Shown here in pieces: positions 1-11,453 of a DNA stretch of 64,000 nucleotides. The DNA comes from Nematopogon swammerdamellus (taxonomy: Eukaryota > Arthropoda > Insecta > Lepidoptera > Adelidae): assembly GCA_946902875.1 (NCBI GenBank), contig OX336339.1, forward strand, positions 25,761,349-25,825,348, given 5' to 3'. Positions within the stretch are counted from its first letter, which is position 1, and each line of letters begins with the position of its first letter. Both the position numbers and the translations under genes were made by a program. The notes under the pieces are model-generated. The model made no database searches. It saw only the letters and a program-made list of their open reading frames with translations, and was not told where the DNA came from.

Positions 1-1114
1 TGTTGCCTGTTTTGTGGGTCGTTCGTATGTGAGCTGTTTGCTTGGGAAAATTACGTGAATAAAGGTGTGGGTGTGAGAGTTGCCAGGAAGAACACGTTGG
101 TGCCACCATTTTGAGTAGAAGATTGATACGGTTGAATGGATGATTCGAGTTTGGTTCGGTTCAGTGTGGCCGACACTAACGGGGTAGGCATTCGTGTGTA
201 ACCTGTTCCGCCAAATTATTAGAGCAAATAGCTTAGATATTATAAGTAGATTATTATATTATTTTAAATACGATTTAGATATTGAAAGAATGGAGTGAGA
301 TCGTACATTAGCCGGTCATTCATTAGATTCACACAAGATACAAAACCGTGACGGCGTCTCAGTTCAAGGCTTTCTGAGAATCAATATGCGATTGGAAAAT
401 CAGTTAAATGTGGGTTTATGGAAAAGCTTTATAGAAAATCCATATTCCATAATGATCTTCTGTGTGGAAATCCGTAAAATGAAAATTTGTATGAAAACCC
501 GGATATTTAATTCCACATTTTACCTTGAAAATCATTTAAAATGGATAAGTCCGTCCGTATGAATGGTAACGTTGCCGTGATTGTGGACTTACCAACGTGG
601 GCGCCCGGTTTGACGAAGGATCATGTCGTGCGTACGTGTTCGTGGACAACCGCTGATAGGGTAGTTACCATCGCGCTGAACGGTTTGTGGGGATGGTAGA
701 GGGGTCGGTTGTGTGATAGAATGGAGCGGTGGATACAGTTAGTTAGATATATATATATATACGTTTAAAAAAAAAAAAAATTAAATTTATGAATGTGATA
801 TAACTGCCTATGTGTGTTAATTGTTTGATTGGACTTTGCGCTTTGATATGTTATTGGCATTTGGTTGTATACAACTCTTGGTGTGTATATTTATTAAAGT
901 GGAAGAGGCGGTAGAGGTGTATCGTAGTCGTTGGGCGTGGGCTCCGTTGTCTCTGCTTACCTCGTTGGGAAGCAGGCGTAGAAGCTGGATGTATCTGGAT
1001 GCCATGTCGGTGCTTCACTTTGGCCGGTGTTTCTCATACATGTTAATTGGTTTTGATTGCATGATAGGCATGTTGCACTGATACAAACAGAAGGTGTATA
1101 ATGACTACCATGTA
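1..1114. other. unassigned AT-rich tract
   Basis: No recognisable gene. It contains a (TA)n run at about 746-761, an A run at about 767-780, and a tiny match to the SINE-B body at about 159-176 (GGTTCAGTGTGGCCGACAC). Short ORFs on both strands lack any protein-like signature. Confidence 0.5.
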
Positions 1115-1245
1115 GAGTCGGAATTTCGGAAGGTTATTTGGAATCTGAACCACGGTCGGATTTTGACGGTCGAATATTCGTTTATTCGAGTGCTGACTGC
1201 GCCTGGATGTGATTAGCAATGACCTTGTCGCTGATTTGCTAAGGT
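1115..1245 (-). repeat. degraded SINE-B head remnant
   Basis: Contains GGAATCTGAACCACGGTC followed by a CGACGGTCGA-like stretch and GCGCCTGGATGTGATTA, in the order seen in the minus-strand SINE-B copies at 15228-15575 and 42755-43172. It is strongly diverged and ends next to a 23-base A run. Confidence 0.5.
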
Positions 1246-1534
1246 TGGAAAAAAAAAAAAAAAAAAAAAATTTTTTATGTTGACATTCGGTAGGAGGAAT
1301 ATATATTTTCGTCCCATTCGAGACGGTAAAAATTAATTAAAGTATACAACTTTTCTGTTGTATTACGGAAAAGGCGGATTTTGTATACTTTGCGAATTAT
1401 TATCTGGCGATATTGCATAGTATTAGTATCGTTAAAATAAATAGTGGCTTGGTGTCTTTGGTATGGCTGAACATTTGCTGTCTTACATATTCCAGTAACA
1501 TTTTCAAATCGGTGAGTTAATATTTATTAAGGTA

Positions 1535-1756
1535 CTAGCTGTGCCCGCGGCTCCGCCCGCTCTCATGTTTCACTTCGCTGCTAGCCTCGTGGGCCGTTTG
1601 GCGTGATAGTAAGTGGCCTATGGTTGATGGGAGGAATCAAGCTATCCGTGGAGTTTTGTTTTATTAAAATCGGTTCAGTGGTTCTCGGGTTATGGGCGGA
1701 CAGACAGACACTCAGACACACAGAAGGCAGACGTTGGATTTTGTTATAGGTAAGGA
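1535..1756 (-). mobile_element. Helitron-like non-autonomous element G, copy 1
   Basis: Read on the minus strand it starts TCCTTACCTATAAC and ends GCGGGCGGAGCCGCGGGCACAGCTAG. The TC start, CTAG end, 3'-proximal GC hairpin, and A before / T after the element match Helitron conventions. It carries a short GACAGACAGACA stretch. There is no coding capacity. A shorter copy lies at 17704-17863. Confidence 0.6.
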
Positions 1757-3047
1757 TTTGATACTTTATTTTATTTAAAGTTTTACAAAAGTTTACTGCT
1801 GAATATATATTTATACCTTTTAAGTAAAATCAAGCATTAAAATTCAATTTTGATTTAAGTTTATTTTGGTTTCAGACACGTTTATCATAGACAAGAATTT
1901 GCCACTTCATTGCAGAAGATAAACTTCTATAAATTCCGTTTTATTTTCATGTCAAGAAACCGATTGTTAGTGTGCGTCGTGAGAGACAAACTGGAAGTTT
2001 TATAAATGAAGTGTGACAATATCCAGCGGTTATTCAGGATATAGACATGACAGCGTTTTCTAGCATTGGAAAGAAGATGGATTTTATCTCAATCAATCAG
2101 ACCTGATGGGCAGTATTTGATTTGTTATCACAGCATAAGGAGACTAGATTTGCGTGCTGGAGCAAATAGGTACCGACTTTACGGAGTGAACATTGGGGTA
2201 AACCCGGGAGGAAAAAGGAAAGAAATAAGTCGGATGGAGAAAGTTGTGGTAGTGTACACAAACACTATAAGGACCCGGGAAAATGGAAAAAAAAAAAAAA
2301 AAGAAATGGAAAAAGGGGAGAAAGAAAAAAAAAAAGAATAATCATACCCACTAGCAAACCATATTTATGTGAGGCGTGTGTTTTTTTGTTTCACAGTGAG
2401 ATGTAATGTTGCGTGAAAATTTTAATTATTCGCCATCTATTGGTGTGTTAACGAGTTAACGAATCTTTCTATTGTTTCAACGTAGCAAAGCTATACAGGT
2501 TTTATCGATCTTTATTATTCTGTTGTGGGATAGGTGTCGCTAACACCACAATACTTTTATTTAAATTCAAGTTTATTAACAAAAAATGTACTGCCGAACA
2601 TAAGTTTTATTAAGTAACAATGTTAAATGTATGTGAGTATATTAAACCGAATTGATTTTGAATTTATACTAGTTTCATTCATATTTACCATAAATAAAGA
2701 TTTTGTATTTACATATTGATGTGATTTTCGGAAAACGGTTATGGGCAGGCGGGCGAGAAGATACTGTCACGGACCAATCACCATACCGGATTGTGTAGTT
2801 CTGTTGACCACTGGACAGTGGCGGATGTCCACATAAGGGAAAAAGGGCGATTTGTTTGAGCACACCGCTCGTACACCTTAATATTTGCACCTTTTATAAT
2901 TTCAAGAATTATAATTGCCGCGCGGAAGCCGCGAGCACGCGTCTCCGCGAAGTGCAGCGGTGGCCGTTCGCTTGCGAGCGTGCGCCGAACGTGTGTGGGT
3001 CAGCCTTTATAGAAATGCATACATTTAGTATATTCGTCGTGTTCGCT
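1757..3047. other. unassigned tract
   Basis: No gene recognised. It holds an A/G-rich low-complexity run (about 2286-2340) that makes a lysine-rich ORF by composition only, and a locally GC-rich stretch near 2930-3000. Confidence 0.45.
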
Positions 3048-3137
3048 GTGACTCCTCGTGGTTTAATGGAATCATACTATGAGTTGGAATCGGAGGGTTG
3101 CTGGTTCAAATCCGCATTTTACGAATATGTTTTTTTT
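3048..3137 (+). repeat. tRNA-like remnant followed by T run
   Basis: An A-box-like TGGTTTAATGGA lies about 45 bases before a B-box-like GGTTCAAATCC (about 3102-3112). A TTTTTTTTT run, a pol III terminator-like tract, follows. The T stem pairs poorly, so this is more likely a SINE head or tRNA pseudogene than a working tRNA. Confidence 0.35.
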
Positions 3138-3139
3138 TC

Positions 3140-4495
3140 CTTTTCTAAGTTTTGTCTCAATTCCTGCAACTGAACTTAGTCGATAAAGCAAATTTTTTTT
3201 TGATTATTCTTAATTCACTGGCAATTTTAATACAATTTGAAATTGAAAATATTTATCCTGTATAGGAAATAGATAAAATACAATTTTCTGTCATTTCGTC
3301 ATATGAAATAGTTTATGAAAGTGATCATTTTATTAGCATATCGGGATTTATTTTTATTGAACAAGAACATATAAAACTCATTTATGTATCATGTTTTAAT
3401 GAGCCTAAAAGTACCTACACTTCATCAACATTATGGAATAATAAAAAAAAAAAAATTTCAAAGTAGGTAAGTTGCGGTTGCCATGCTGAGAAATCACCAT
3501 CCGTCGCTGCCATTGAAGTACTTTTAAATATATACAGTAGAAATTTAATGTTTTAATGGTTTTAATTTCAGGAACTTCAGGACGAATCATCGGGTTGGAT
3601 TATAATTATAGTTATTTAAGAATAGGAGAGGTTCTTATAGGTTCATCTTCGCTAGGGGTAATCGAATTAACGGAACATGGAGTAAAGAAGAAAGAGCTTG
3701 AGTTTGGAGTGTCGACTGGTGTTGGAAGAAGGAATTATATTATAGACTATATAGTAGGAAGTAAAAAGTCATGTAAATATCTGATGGGCGTAATATAGTG
3801 CTAGGTAGAGTACCTAATTATTTTCACGATTGCAGATTAGAATTGGATCACATTTATGGATGATCAACATTTGTTGGATGTACTATATAGATAGTTATAG
3901 TACGACGGGTGTATTGTTTGGGTTGCTATGTACTTTATTAAGTAGGTAAAGTAGAATAAGATATATCCTAAACTCCACTCCTCACCTTTAGGTTAGGATA
4001 TAGGGCGGTAATATTAGAGTAGTGATAGGGTTCCGTTCATAATTTACTATAGTGAGAGGTAAGGTTGGTAAAGATGTGTAGGTAAAGAAGTGTAAGGGTA
4101 TGGTAAGGGTTGGTAAAGGTAGGATGCGATAGGTTATGGTATGGTAAGAATACACTTTATTTAATTTAAATTGATTATGTGAAACAACCTACTGTTACGC
4201 ATAATCGTTACACTATACAAAACCTTCTTCAATTTCTATTTTATTTATCACGTTATCTATCAGTAACTTTACCATGTTAAGGATGCTTTGTCGGGAGCGA
4301 GCGTGTTGAATTGTTGATAGACATAGTTGTGGGGTTACATTCTCATAAATACTGTAAATAAACACTAGAGTAGTGCTCATTAAATTATTGTTAAAATAAA
4401 TAGATTCATGCGGGTTAAAAAAAAATTAAATTAAAATACACTGAGTAAGAAAAGTCATGCGGGCGAAAAAATAAAACTTTAAATAAAAAAAAAAA
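3140..4495. other. unassigned AT-rich tract
   Basis: No gene recognised. A GGTAAGG/GGTAAAG-rich stretch at about 4055-4150 looks like decayed simple-sequence DNA. An 80-codon ORF near 3556-3798 has no motif I can name. Confidence 0.4.
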
Positions 4496-4499
4496 AATT

Positions 4500-4660
4500 T
4501 AAATGAACTGCTTGCATAGCCTAAGCCGGTGGTGGTAAGGTATGTTATGTGTTCTTCACGGACCCGCTCTGTCCTGCCGAACTGCTTGCATAGCCTAAGC
4601 CAGAGGTGGTAAGGCGTGTATTGCATTGTAAACGGTGATGTACTGTTTCGGTCCTTACGT
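4500..4660 (+). repeat. dispersed tandem repeat T, block 1
   Basis: Two tandem copies of a unit of about 75 bases containing GCATAGCCTAAGCC and GGTGGTAAGG, separated by TGTGTTCTTCACGGACC. The block ends in a GGTGATGT...CTGTTTCGG stretch. The same arrangement recurs at 5505-5660. Confidence 0.65.
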
Positions 4661-5504
4661 TAAATAATAATAATAATAATAATTCTCGTCTCCCGTCGCC
4701 GGCGAGAATACCGTTTTTGTTTGTGTCTGTTTGTATAAGTTTTATATAGGTAATTTATTTTATAAATATATAAAATTGATATAAATAGGTATAAAAAAAA
4801 AACGGGAAAACAAATATGACAAAATAAATAAATAAGATGCTGTACAGTGAGGAGAGTTAAACTAAATTACTTCTAAATAAGAAGTAACAAAAGTTTAAAA
4901 TAGACTTGTTGACTTGAGTGGATGGTTTTGGATGTTTGTGTAAAATACGCGAGTAAACCTGCGGGTATTATAGTGTCTGTACTCTGTAGTGAAATTTCCT
5001 TCTAATGAGAGCAGCGCTCTAACCTGAAGGGACCTTTACAAGGAATCAGGATACTTTGGTTTCGTTTGGTTTTCCCATACATTGCTTCGAAAATAATGTT
5101 AAATTAAATTCAGTGTGATGAACACACAATTTGGGACTTAGAAAAGGTGAGGTGAAAATGCCTTAAGTGCAGAACTTTACATTTTACTGAGTCCGACTCA
5201 CGCTGGGGAGGGATTATGACATCGTCTACTAAAGGCGTTCCGAACACACAAAAAATGGAGCGTTGGAAGTTCAGGATGACATTTTCTGGTCTATGTACAG
5301 TGAATGAGTGTAGTATTTGGTTTGAAATCATTAACCGGAGCAATGTTGGATGAGTTAAAGTAGAATCGTTTACAAGCATACCGAGTCCGTCTATTCGTCA
5401 ATAGGTGAGTTAGGACCCAAAATGATGCATGAGTCGATTTCGAAGTCTTTTGAAAATATGAATCCCGACTACTCTGCCTTTAATGGAAGCTTGTTGTGCT
5501 AGGA
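4661..5504. other. unassigned tract
   Basis: Between the two T blocks. It has an (AAT)n run at about 4664-4683 and otherwise no recognisable repeat or gene. An 89-codon minus-strand ORF at 5110-5379 has no identifiable family. Confidence 0.4.
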
Positions 5505-5660
5505 TACATGCATAGCCTAAGCCGGAGGTGGTAAGGTGTGTTATGTGTTCTTCACGGACCAGTTCTGTCCTGCCGAACTGCTTGCATAGCCTAAGCCGGA
5601 GGTGGTAAGGTGTGTATTGCACTGTAAGCGGTGATGTTCTGTTTCGGCCCATACGGTAAA
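5505..5660 (+). repeat. dispersed tandem repeat T, block 2
   Basis: Nearly the same two-unit structure as 4500-4660, sharing GCATAGCCTAAGCC, GGAGGTGGTAAGG and the CTGTTTCGG end. A third single unit (CTAAGCCGGAGGTGGTAAGG) sits at about 5861-5880. Confidence 0.65.
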
Positions 5661-5978
5661 GGGTGAGACTAGAGGTTCCTGCACTGTTGGGAAATCTGTT
5701 AGAGGCAGAATATAGGGATCTAAGGCTTTGAGGTGATAACTTTTGCCTAAATTCCTAGATTTATTAATAATAAACTAAATCAATTACACTAAAATATTTG
5801 TTTAATGTAGTATTGGCACGAGCTGCAAATGGAAGATAAGGGAAAGAGTGCAAACATGGTCTAAGCCGGAGGTGGTAAGGTTGTGGTATGCATTCTAAAA
5901 ATCTTTTCTCTTTAAGCTAAGGGAGATAAATCCTAAGCTGGAGGGTAAGAACTTCCTAAAGCACGTGGACAGATGGGG

Positions 5979-5979
5979 G

Positions 5980-6029
<50 letters not shown>
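5979..6029 (+). repeat. poly(A) run of about 50 bases
   Basis: Uninterrupted A tract. It could be an old retroposon tail, but I see no element body directly before it. Confidence 0.8.
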
Positions 6030-6030
<1 letters not shown>

Positions 6031-6319
6031 ACACAAATTAAAAATTATAGAAGAAGGGGGTCTCTGGAAGGGAACTTGAACCCTAACAGTGATAAATGAT
6101 TAAATATACAAACTTCTTGGAAGGGAACAATAAAACCCTAACAAAGAAGAAGTAATTTTCAAGATCATAATGTATATAGCTTCTTAACGAGATCAAGCGT
6201 CACGGGATGAGGTTCCGTTGACCTTGCTTCGTTATGAACCTCTATGCGGGCGACTGTGATGGAATCACACAAGGTAAAAAAAAGATAAATATATAGCCAA
6301 TAGTAATTCAAAGCTAAAT

Positions 6320-6753
6320 TATAGAACATTAAAACGTTTCATTAAAATATTAACAAAATAATTTATATTACAATTTAACTAATCACCTAATAAATTCAAA
6401 CGTGACTGCACACTCCACTAAGAAATAAAATGGCGCGAACGGCCATTACAATACGACGCGCAATTAGACAAACAAGAAATATAATAACATCAGTTGGTTC
6501 GCATATAAAACACTATAGAGCGCCGAGGCGGGGAAGGTAGCATGAGGTAATCCTGACACGCGGTGAGAGGGGAACAAGACATGGGCGCGTACGAAACAGC
6601 GGAGAGGTGAGGTAAGAAGACGCGCGTCTTGCGGGCGCGGGGACGGAGATCGTGGTATCATCACGCCGTTGGAAGCGCGGCTTGAGGTAGCGAGTCAAGG
6701 AGCGCGAGTAGTGATTATTTCGCTGCGAGTTGATAGTATGAAAGAATGAATTA
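6320..6753. repeat. GC-rich spacer of satellite block
   Basis: AT-rich DNA followed by a GC-rich section with GGTGAGGTAA-like words (6530-6620). A related arrangement recurs at about 7375-7610, just downstream of the next palindromic array. This suggests a higher-order repeat of roughly 1 kb. Confidence 0.4.
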
Positions 6754-7260
6754 TTGTCAGGACACGAGCGTGACACGCCCATACTGCGGGGCCACCGTAC
6801 GTTTTGTTCCTACGTGTCAGAAACGTGTCAAGCACATATTAATAATTTATTTTTAATCTCCATACTAAATTCGTATCAGGACACGAATGTGACACGGCCA
6901 TACTACGAGGCCACCGTTCGATTTGTTCGAGCGTGTCACAACCGTGTCCAGCCCATACTAAAAATTAAATTCTATCTCCATACGAAATTTCGCTCTGTGA
7001 CACGAACGTGTCACGGCCATACTACGAGGCAACCGAGCGTTTTGTTCCTGCGTGTCAAGAACGTGTCACGGCCATACTAAGAGGGCGCCGTTCGATTTGT
7101 TCCTGCGTGTCCGATTCGTGTCGAGTCCATACTAATGATTCAATTTAATTTCCATACTAAATTCGTGTCAGGACACGAATGTGACACGGCCATACTATGA
7201 GGTCGCTGGTCTATTTGTTCCTGCGTGTCTGGAATCTGGACATGACGGAGTTTATGGGAA
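6754..7260 (+). repeat. satellite-like array with palindromic cores, block 1
   Basis: Roughly 120-base units built from GACACGAAYGTGACACGG, CCATACTACGAGGCCACCG, TTTGTTCCTGCGTGTC and CCATACTAAA. Several units carry the near-palindrome GACACGAACGTGTC. A 108-codon ORF runs through it only because the units lack stops in one frame. Confidence 0.7.
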
Positions 7261-8039
7261 TTTGAAGTTTTGTGATCTGTGTGAAGATATCGCACAGGGT
7301 CTAAAATTATTTTAATAATTATTTATTAATGATTCAAACTAATACACTAAACATTTTTATAAAGGGAAGAGTATGTAAACAAAGTACCAGTTATTAAACA
7401 AAAACATAAAATAAAACAAAACAACGTTTCATTGAGTATGACGCCAACATTCAAATAAATATCCGTTGGAGCGTGCGCGCGGGGCGGAGAGAGGTATGAG
7501 GTAAACAAGACAAGGGGTGAGGTATTACCGAGCTGCGGGCGCGCGTGGGCCGCGGGGCGAGGCGGAGCGACCTGAGGTAATTTGTCAAGCGGTGCGGGAG
7601 GGGTTTTCATTAAGCGATGTTAGTATGAAGGAATGGATTCGTGTCCTGACATGAATAAAACACGACTATGGTAAGGAGATTTCGATTGGTTTCTGCGTGT
7701 CCAGGTTCCGTACATGACTAGCATTAGCAAACACGGAATATGGTATCACGTATGTACAGAAATTAATATATATACAAAATTAAACAAAAATATATAAATA
7801 AAACACTCCGTCATGGCGCTAAAAGTCGACTTATTAATAGAGCACATGTAATAACATCAATTAATTTATATAACAAAAGCAACAGTTCTCTGCATGCGGA
7901 GATGCACAATGGGTGCGGGGAAGTGGTGTTAAAACCACCGAAGTAGAGGTAAAGCGCATCGCTGACGAGCGAAACAGCTTTAGGTACCATGTGGAAGGTA
8001 CGAAGAGGGTTTGTTTTCCCTCCAAAATCGAATTTATAT
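7261..8039. repeat. spacer between satellite blocks
   Basis: Resembles 6320-6753 in order: AT-rich, then a GC-rich GGTGAGGTA section (7480-7600). A partial core unit with TTTCTGCGTGTCC follows near 7640-7720. The rest, to 8039, is unassigned. Confidence 0.35.
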
Positions 8040-8300
8040 CGTGTCACAAACGTGTCCAGTTCATACTAAAAACATAAAATTATCCTCCATACAAATTACG
8101 AGTCCGGACAGAAACGTGACACGGCCATACTACGAGGCAGCCGATCGATTTGTTCCTGCGTGACACAAACGTGTCCAGCCCATACTAAAAATCAAAATTC
8201 AATCTCCATACAAAATCGCGCTCCGTGACACGAACGTGTCATGGCCATACTAGGAGGCCACCGTTCGATTTGTTCCTGCGTGTCAGGATTGTGACACGAG
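8040..8300 (+). repeat. satellite-like array with palindromic cores, block 2
   Basis: Again GACACGGCCATACTACGAGG, TTTGTTCCTGCGTG and GACACGAACGTGTC, closely matching 6754-7260. It directly abuts the core promoter at 8308. Confidence 0.7.
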
Positions 8301-8307
8301 GAAAGAT

Positions 8308-8373
8308 TATAAAAGGAGAGGGAGGGGAGCGTGGGGAGTTCAGTCTGTTTTGGGAGTCGAAGGAGACGGTCGT
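8308..8373 (+). promoter_or_regulatory. TATA-Inr-DPE core promoter
   Basis: TATAAAAG at 8308-8315 is followed by an arthropod initiator TTCAGTC (A at 8342 as +1), 34 bases downstream. GGTCG lies at about +27 to +31, near the usual DPE position. The TATA-to-Inr distance is 2-4 bases longer than typical. It could drive an LTR-type element or satellite transcript. No ORF follows, so its transcript would be non-coding. Confidence 0.5.
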
Positions 8374-8540
8374 GCGTATTTAGCGAGAGTCCAGGTACGA
8401 AAGTTGGTACTGCTCCGCTCGCGTGAGTTTTCGAATAAATTCGGGAAACGAAGTTTCGCTCGGCTTCGCTCGCGTGTATTTTCGGTTGGGTTTTATTAGT
8501 GAATATTTTCGCTCGGCTTCGCTCGCGTGTATTTTGATTG
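8374..8540 (+). repeat. short repeats downstream of promoter
   Basis: TTCGCTCGGCTTCGCTCGCGTG followed by TATTTT occurs twice (about 8454-8535), with a related GCTCCGCTCGCGTG at 8412. This is a small direct repeat leading into the 318-base tandem units. Confidence 0.5.
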
Positions 8541-9528
8541 GGTTTTCTTAGTAAATGGTTTGGTAAAGAAACCGGTGGATATAATTAATTTAATTTCGTA
8601 AAATTTAGTGTGGGAACTTCTGTAAAGCTTTCGGAGTTGCAGATGAAGGTGTCTGGATTCTGTAATTTTGGGGGTGATATAGGGGTTGTCAACTAGTTTT
8701 ACGGAAAATATTTTGGATGTTCTTTTTGAGCCTTTTGAGTTCTGGATGAAGGCGTCTGGATTCTGGAATCTTGACTGGTGATGGAAGGACTTCCAAAGAG
8801 CTTTTACAATGACACTATGTCCGAACTGGCTTACCATGAGGACTGGTACATTGGGAAGGTTTTCTTAGTACATAAATGATTTTGTAAAGAAACCGGTGAA
8901 TAGAGTTTGTTGTTTCGTAAATTTTAGTGTGGGAACTTCTGTAAAGCTTTCGGAGTTACAGATGAAGGTGTCTGGATTCTGTAATTTTGGGGGTGATATA
9001 GGGGTTTTCAACTAGTTTGCGAAAAATATTTTGGATGTTCTTTTTGAGCCTTTTGAGTTCTGGATGAAGGCGTCTGGATTCTGGAATCTTGACTGGTGAT
9101 GGAAGGACTTCCAAATAGCTTTTACAATGACACTATGTCCGAACTGGCCTACCATGAGGACTGGTACATTGGGAAGGTTTTAAATTGGATTAACATATAT
9201 TGTACTGGGACCTGATCTTAAATTACACGCAAATAAGGGAAGTCAGTGAATAGAGGTTGTTTAATTTCGTGAATATTAGTGTGGGGATCTCTGTAAAGCT
9301 TTCGGAGTTACAGATGAAGGTGTCTGGATTCTGTAATTTTGGGGGTGATATAGGGGTTGTCAACTAGTTTTACGGAAAATATTTTGGATGTTCTTTTTGA
9401 GCCTTTTGAGTTCTGGATGAAGGCGTCTGGATTCTGGAATCTTGACTGGTGATGGAAGGACTTCCAAAGAGCTTTTACAATGACACTATGTCCGAACTGG
9501 CCTACCATGAGGACTAGTACATTGGGAA
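8541..9528 (+). repeat. three tandem units of 318, 318 and 352 bases
   Basis: Units start at 8541, 8859 and 9177. Each carries AAGAAACCGGTG-like or related starts, AGATGAAGGTGTCTGGATTC, GATGAAGGCGTCTGGATTC and CTTCCAAAKAGCTTTTACAA. The last two thirds are nearly identical between units. Within each unit the TCTGGATTCTG word is itself repeated. Minus-strand ORFs here are identical shadows repeated with the unit, not a gene. Confidence 0.85.
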
Positions 9529-11035
9529 GGTATTTTAAAATATAGGGAAAATTAAAAGAAACAAAACCCGATTTTTAAATTCGTAAATTCTACGTATATA
9601 AGAGTGTTTGAACCACGCGTAATTATTAAAAAATATGTCGGTTTTAAATATGTAAAATCAGTGGTTTTACCGTATTTTGACATAAAAGTATATTTTTATT
9701 AAGTGTTAACTTCGCGAATAGATTCAGTGGCGGGTGTTGTGGTTTCGTTTGAATTTAATATTTTACGCTATTCTATTTGTAATGGTGTTTTATTTAAGGT
9801 GATTTTAGTGAATCGTGTCAGACCGATTAGGATAGTGGAATTCTAAGGTAAATTTTGTAATATATGTACATGCAACATTCTGGCTAGTTACGTTTAGGTC
9901 GTGGGGAGATTGCGTAAATCAGGTTTAAATATACCTGTATAGGTTATATAGATTATGATCAGCACACAATTTTAATAAACCCTTAAGAAAATATTCCTAA
10001 ATGATTTCGGTGAAAGGTGGACCCCTGACCGCATCATTTGGAATAAAACAATTTCTGTAGGTATATCAATAGATAGCCACAGAAATGTAAACCATAACAT
10101 ACACTATACACTCACAATTAAAAGCATACACTTCTGCCTTTAGGGAGGACAAAAGAATATCTTTTGAACTCCAACATAACACTACGAGATTAAATTGGTA
10201 AATCTGTCTGAAGATGTATATTTTGTACAGATTAGAAAACGGGGACTCCTAGGAACAAATAATAAATTTGTAACTTAAGTACAAATTTATCTGCGTTGGG
10301 AGTCACGGGGACTGGCGATGGATAAATATCGTATGGACAGAGGGTCCATACGAATTTAGTGGAGCCAGTTCCACAAACCCCTTCAGGGGGGGTTTCAATA
10401 AAAGTTTGTATTGTTGAAGTTCTAAAATATAGAAGAAAATATAAACAATAGATTTCATCTATTGAATGGCACAACAAAATTAAGCTATCAAGTAATACAT
10501 TGATCATAATTTAATAATAACAATAACACAAACATCAGAACACTTTTCATTTCGAATTTTGGCGGGTCTCACAAGCTCGCAAACGAGGCGCGTGAGCGCG
10601 CTGTCGAAGCGTGCACATAGAACACAGAGGGAAACCAGAAGGGTTTAATGACTATAGAGGAATGAGCAATTAGTTTAGTAAGTGTTTTAAATGTTGATAT
10701 TAGAATTTACTAGAATAGATTTAGGAAATGAGAGTTAGTACTCTGAGTTATTACGGTACACAACGGCTTTCTGGAAAGGAAGTAATAATTGGGTCCATTT
10801 TACAGGAAATATGTGTACGAATTAGCGACACTGTTTCTGACAAACCTAGAGATCACTTGAAAGCTATACGCTGGCCATATTTCGATTCTTTATATTCTAG
10901 TTGTTCTAGAGCTATAGAGTTGATTTTTAATAATTCTGCCTTTAATATCTAAGGTAAAACAATAGGTATAGGGTAGAGGTTATTACAGTACCCACGATGA
11001 ATAAGCTAAAACGTCAATCCCGTTACATAATTTGA
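9529..11035. other. unassigned tract
   Basis: No clear gene. A minus-strand ORF at 10232-10507 (91 codons, hydrophobic start) has no recognisable family. 10563-10620 is locally CG-rich. Confidence 0.4.
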
Positions 11036-11039
11036 AATT

Positions 11040-11285
11040 TCGCGCGCGTCACACGCGGACGACGAATGACGACACATCAAGGCATTCATTGGCCGGTTGG
11101 CTACATTTGAAGCGCCATCGTATTCCATACAAGCGGCTGATGCTCCCCGGCCCGCGCGCACCCGCTGATAGCGTTTCGAGTTGGCGCAGCGGGGAGCGCA
11201 TTTAGCGACTAGCGAGTTAGGCCAGCTGCGTTGTGTATGCGTGTGTGTGCGTGCGCGCTGCTGCGGCAGCGTAATGCGTATGCGT
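11040..11285. promoter_or_regulatory. CpG-rich island, possible promoter region
   Basis: Rich in CG dinucleotides (GCGCGCGTCACACGCGG, CGGCCCGCGCGCACCCGC) against AT-rich surroundings. A GTGTGTGTGCGTGCGCGC run lies at 11240-11258. There is no TATA and no recognised exon. Promoter identity is inference from composition only. Confidence 0.25.
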
Positions 11286-11419
11286 GACTTCTTTGTAAAC
11301 ATAATCTCGCGAGTTGATATTGGCATTATATTCCGTTTTGTAGGTTTGGGCCTGTTATGGATGAATCTTGTGCGGTGTTTTTTTTAAAGTGATTATTTAT
11401 TGGTAATAAATAATGGCAA

Positions 11420-11453
11420 ACTCCAGTGCGAAATCTATATTTCGCACTGGAGT
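11420..11453. repeat. perfect 15-bp inverted repeat, 4-base loop
   Basis: ACTCCAGTGCGAAAT, CTAT, ATTTCGCACTGGAGT. Both arms match exactly. Poor U tract on either side, so not an obvious terminator. Confidence 0.85.

Noticed and set aside
7347..7610. 87-codon minus-strand Pro/Arg-rich ORF
   Set aside because: Within the satellite spacer, with no motif and a decayed similar segment upstream lacking the same frame.
8496..9508. Minus-strand ORFs of 113 and 66 codons with identical sequence
   Set aside because: They lie in the 318-base tandem units and repeat with them; no protein motif and the opposite strand holds the promoter.
8308..9528. LTR retrotransposon with coding region
   Set aside because: No second LTR, primer-binding site or gag/pol sequence was visible in the window, so only promoter and repeats are reported.
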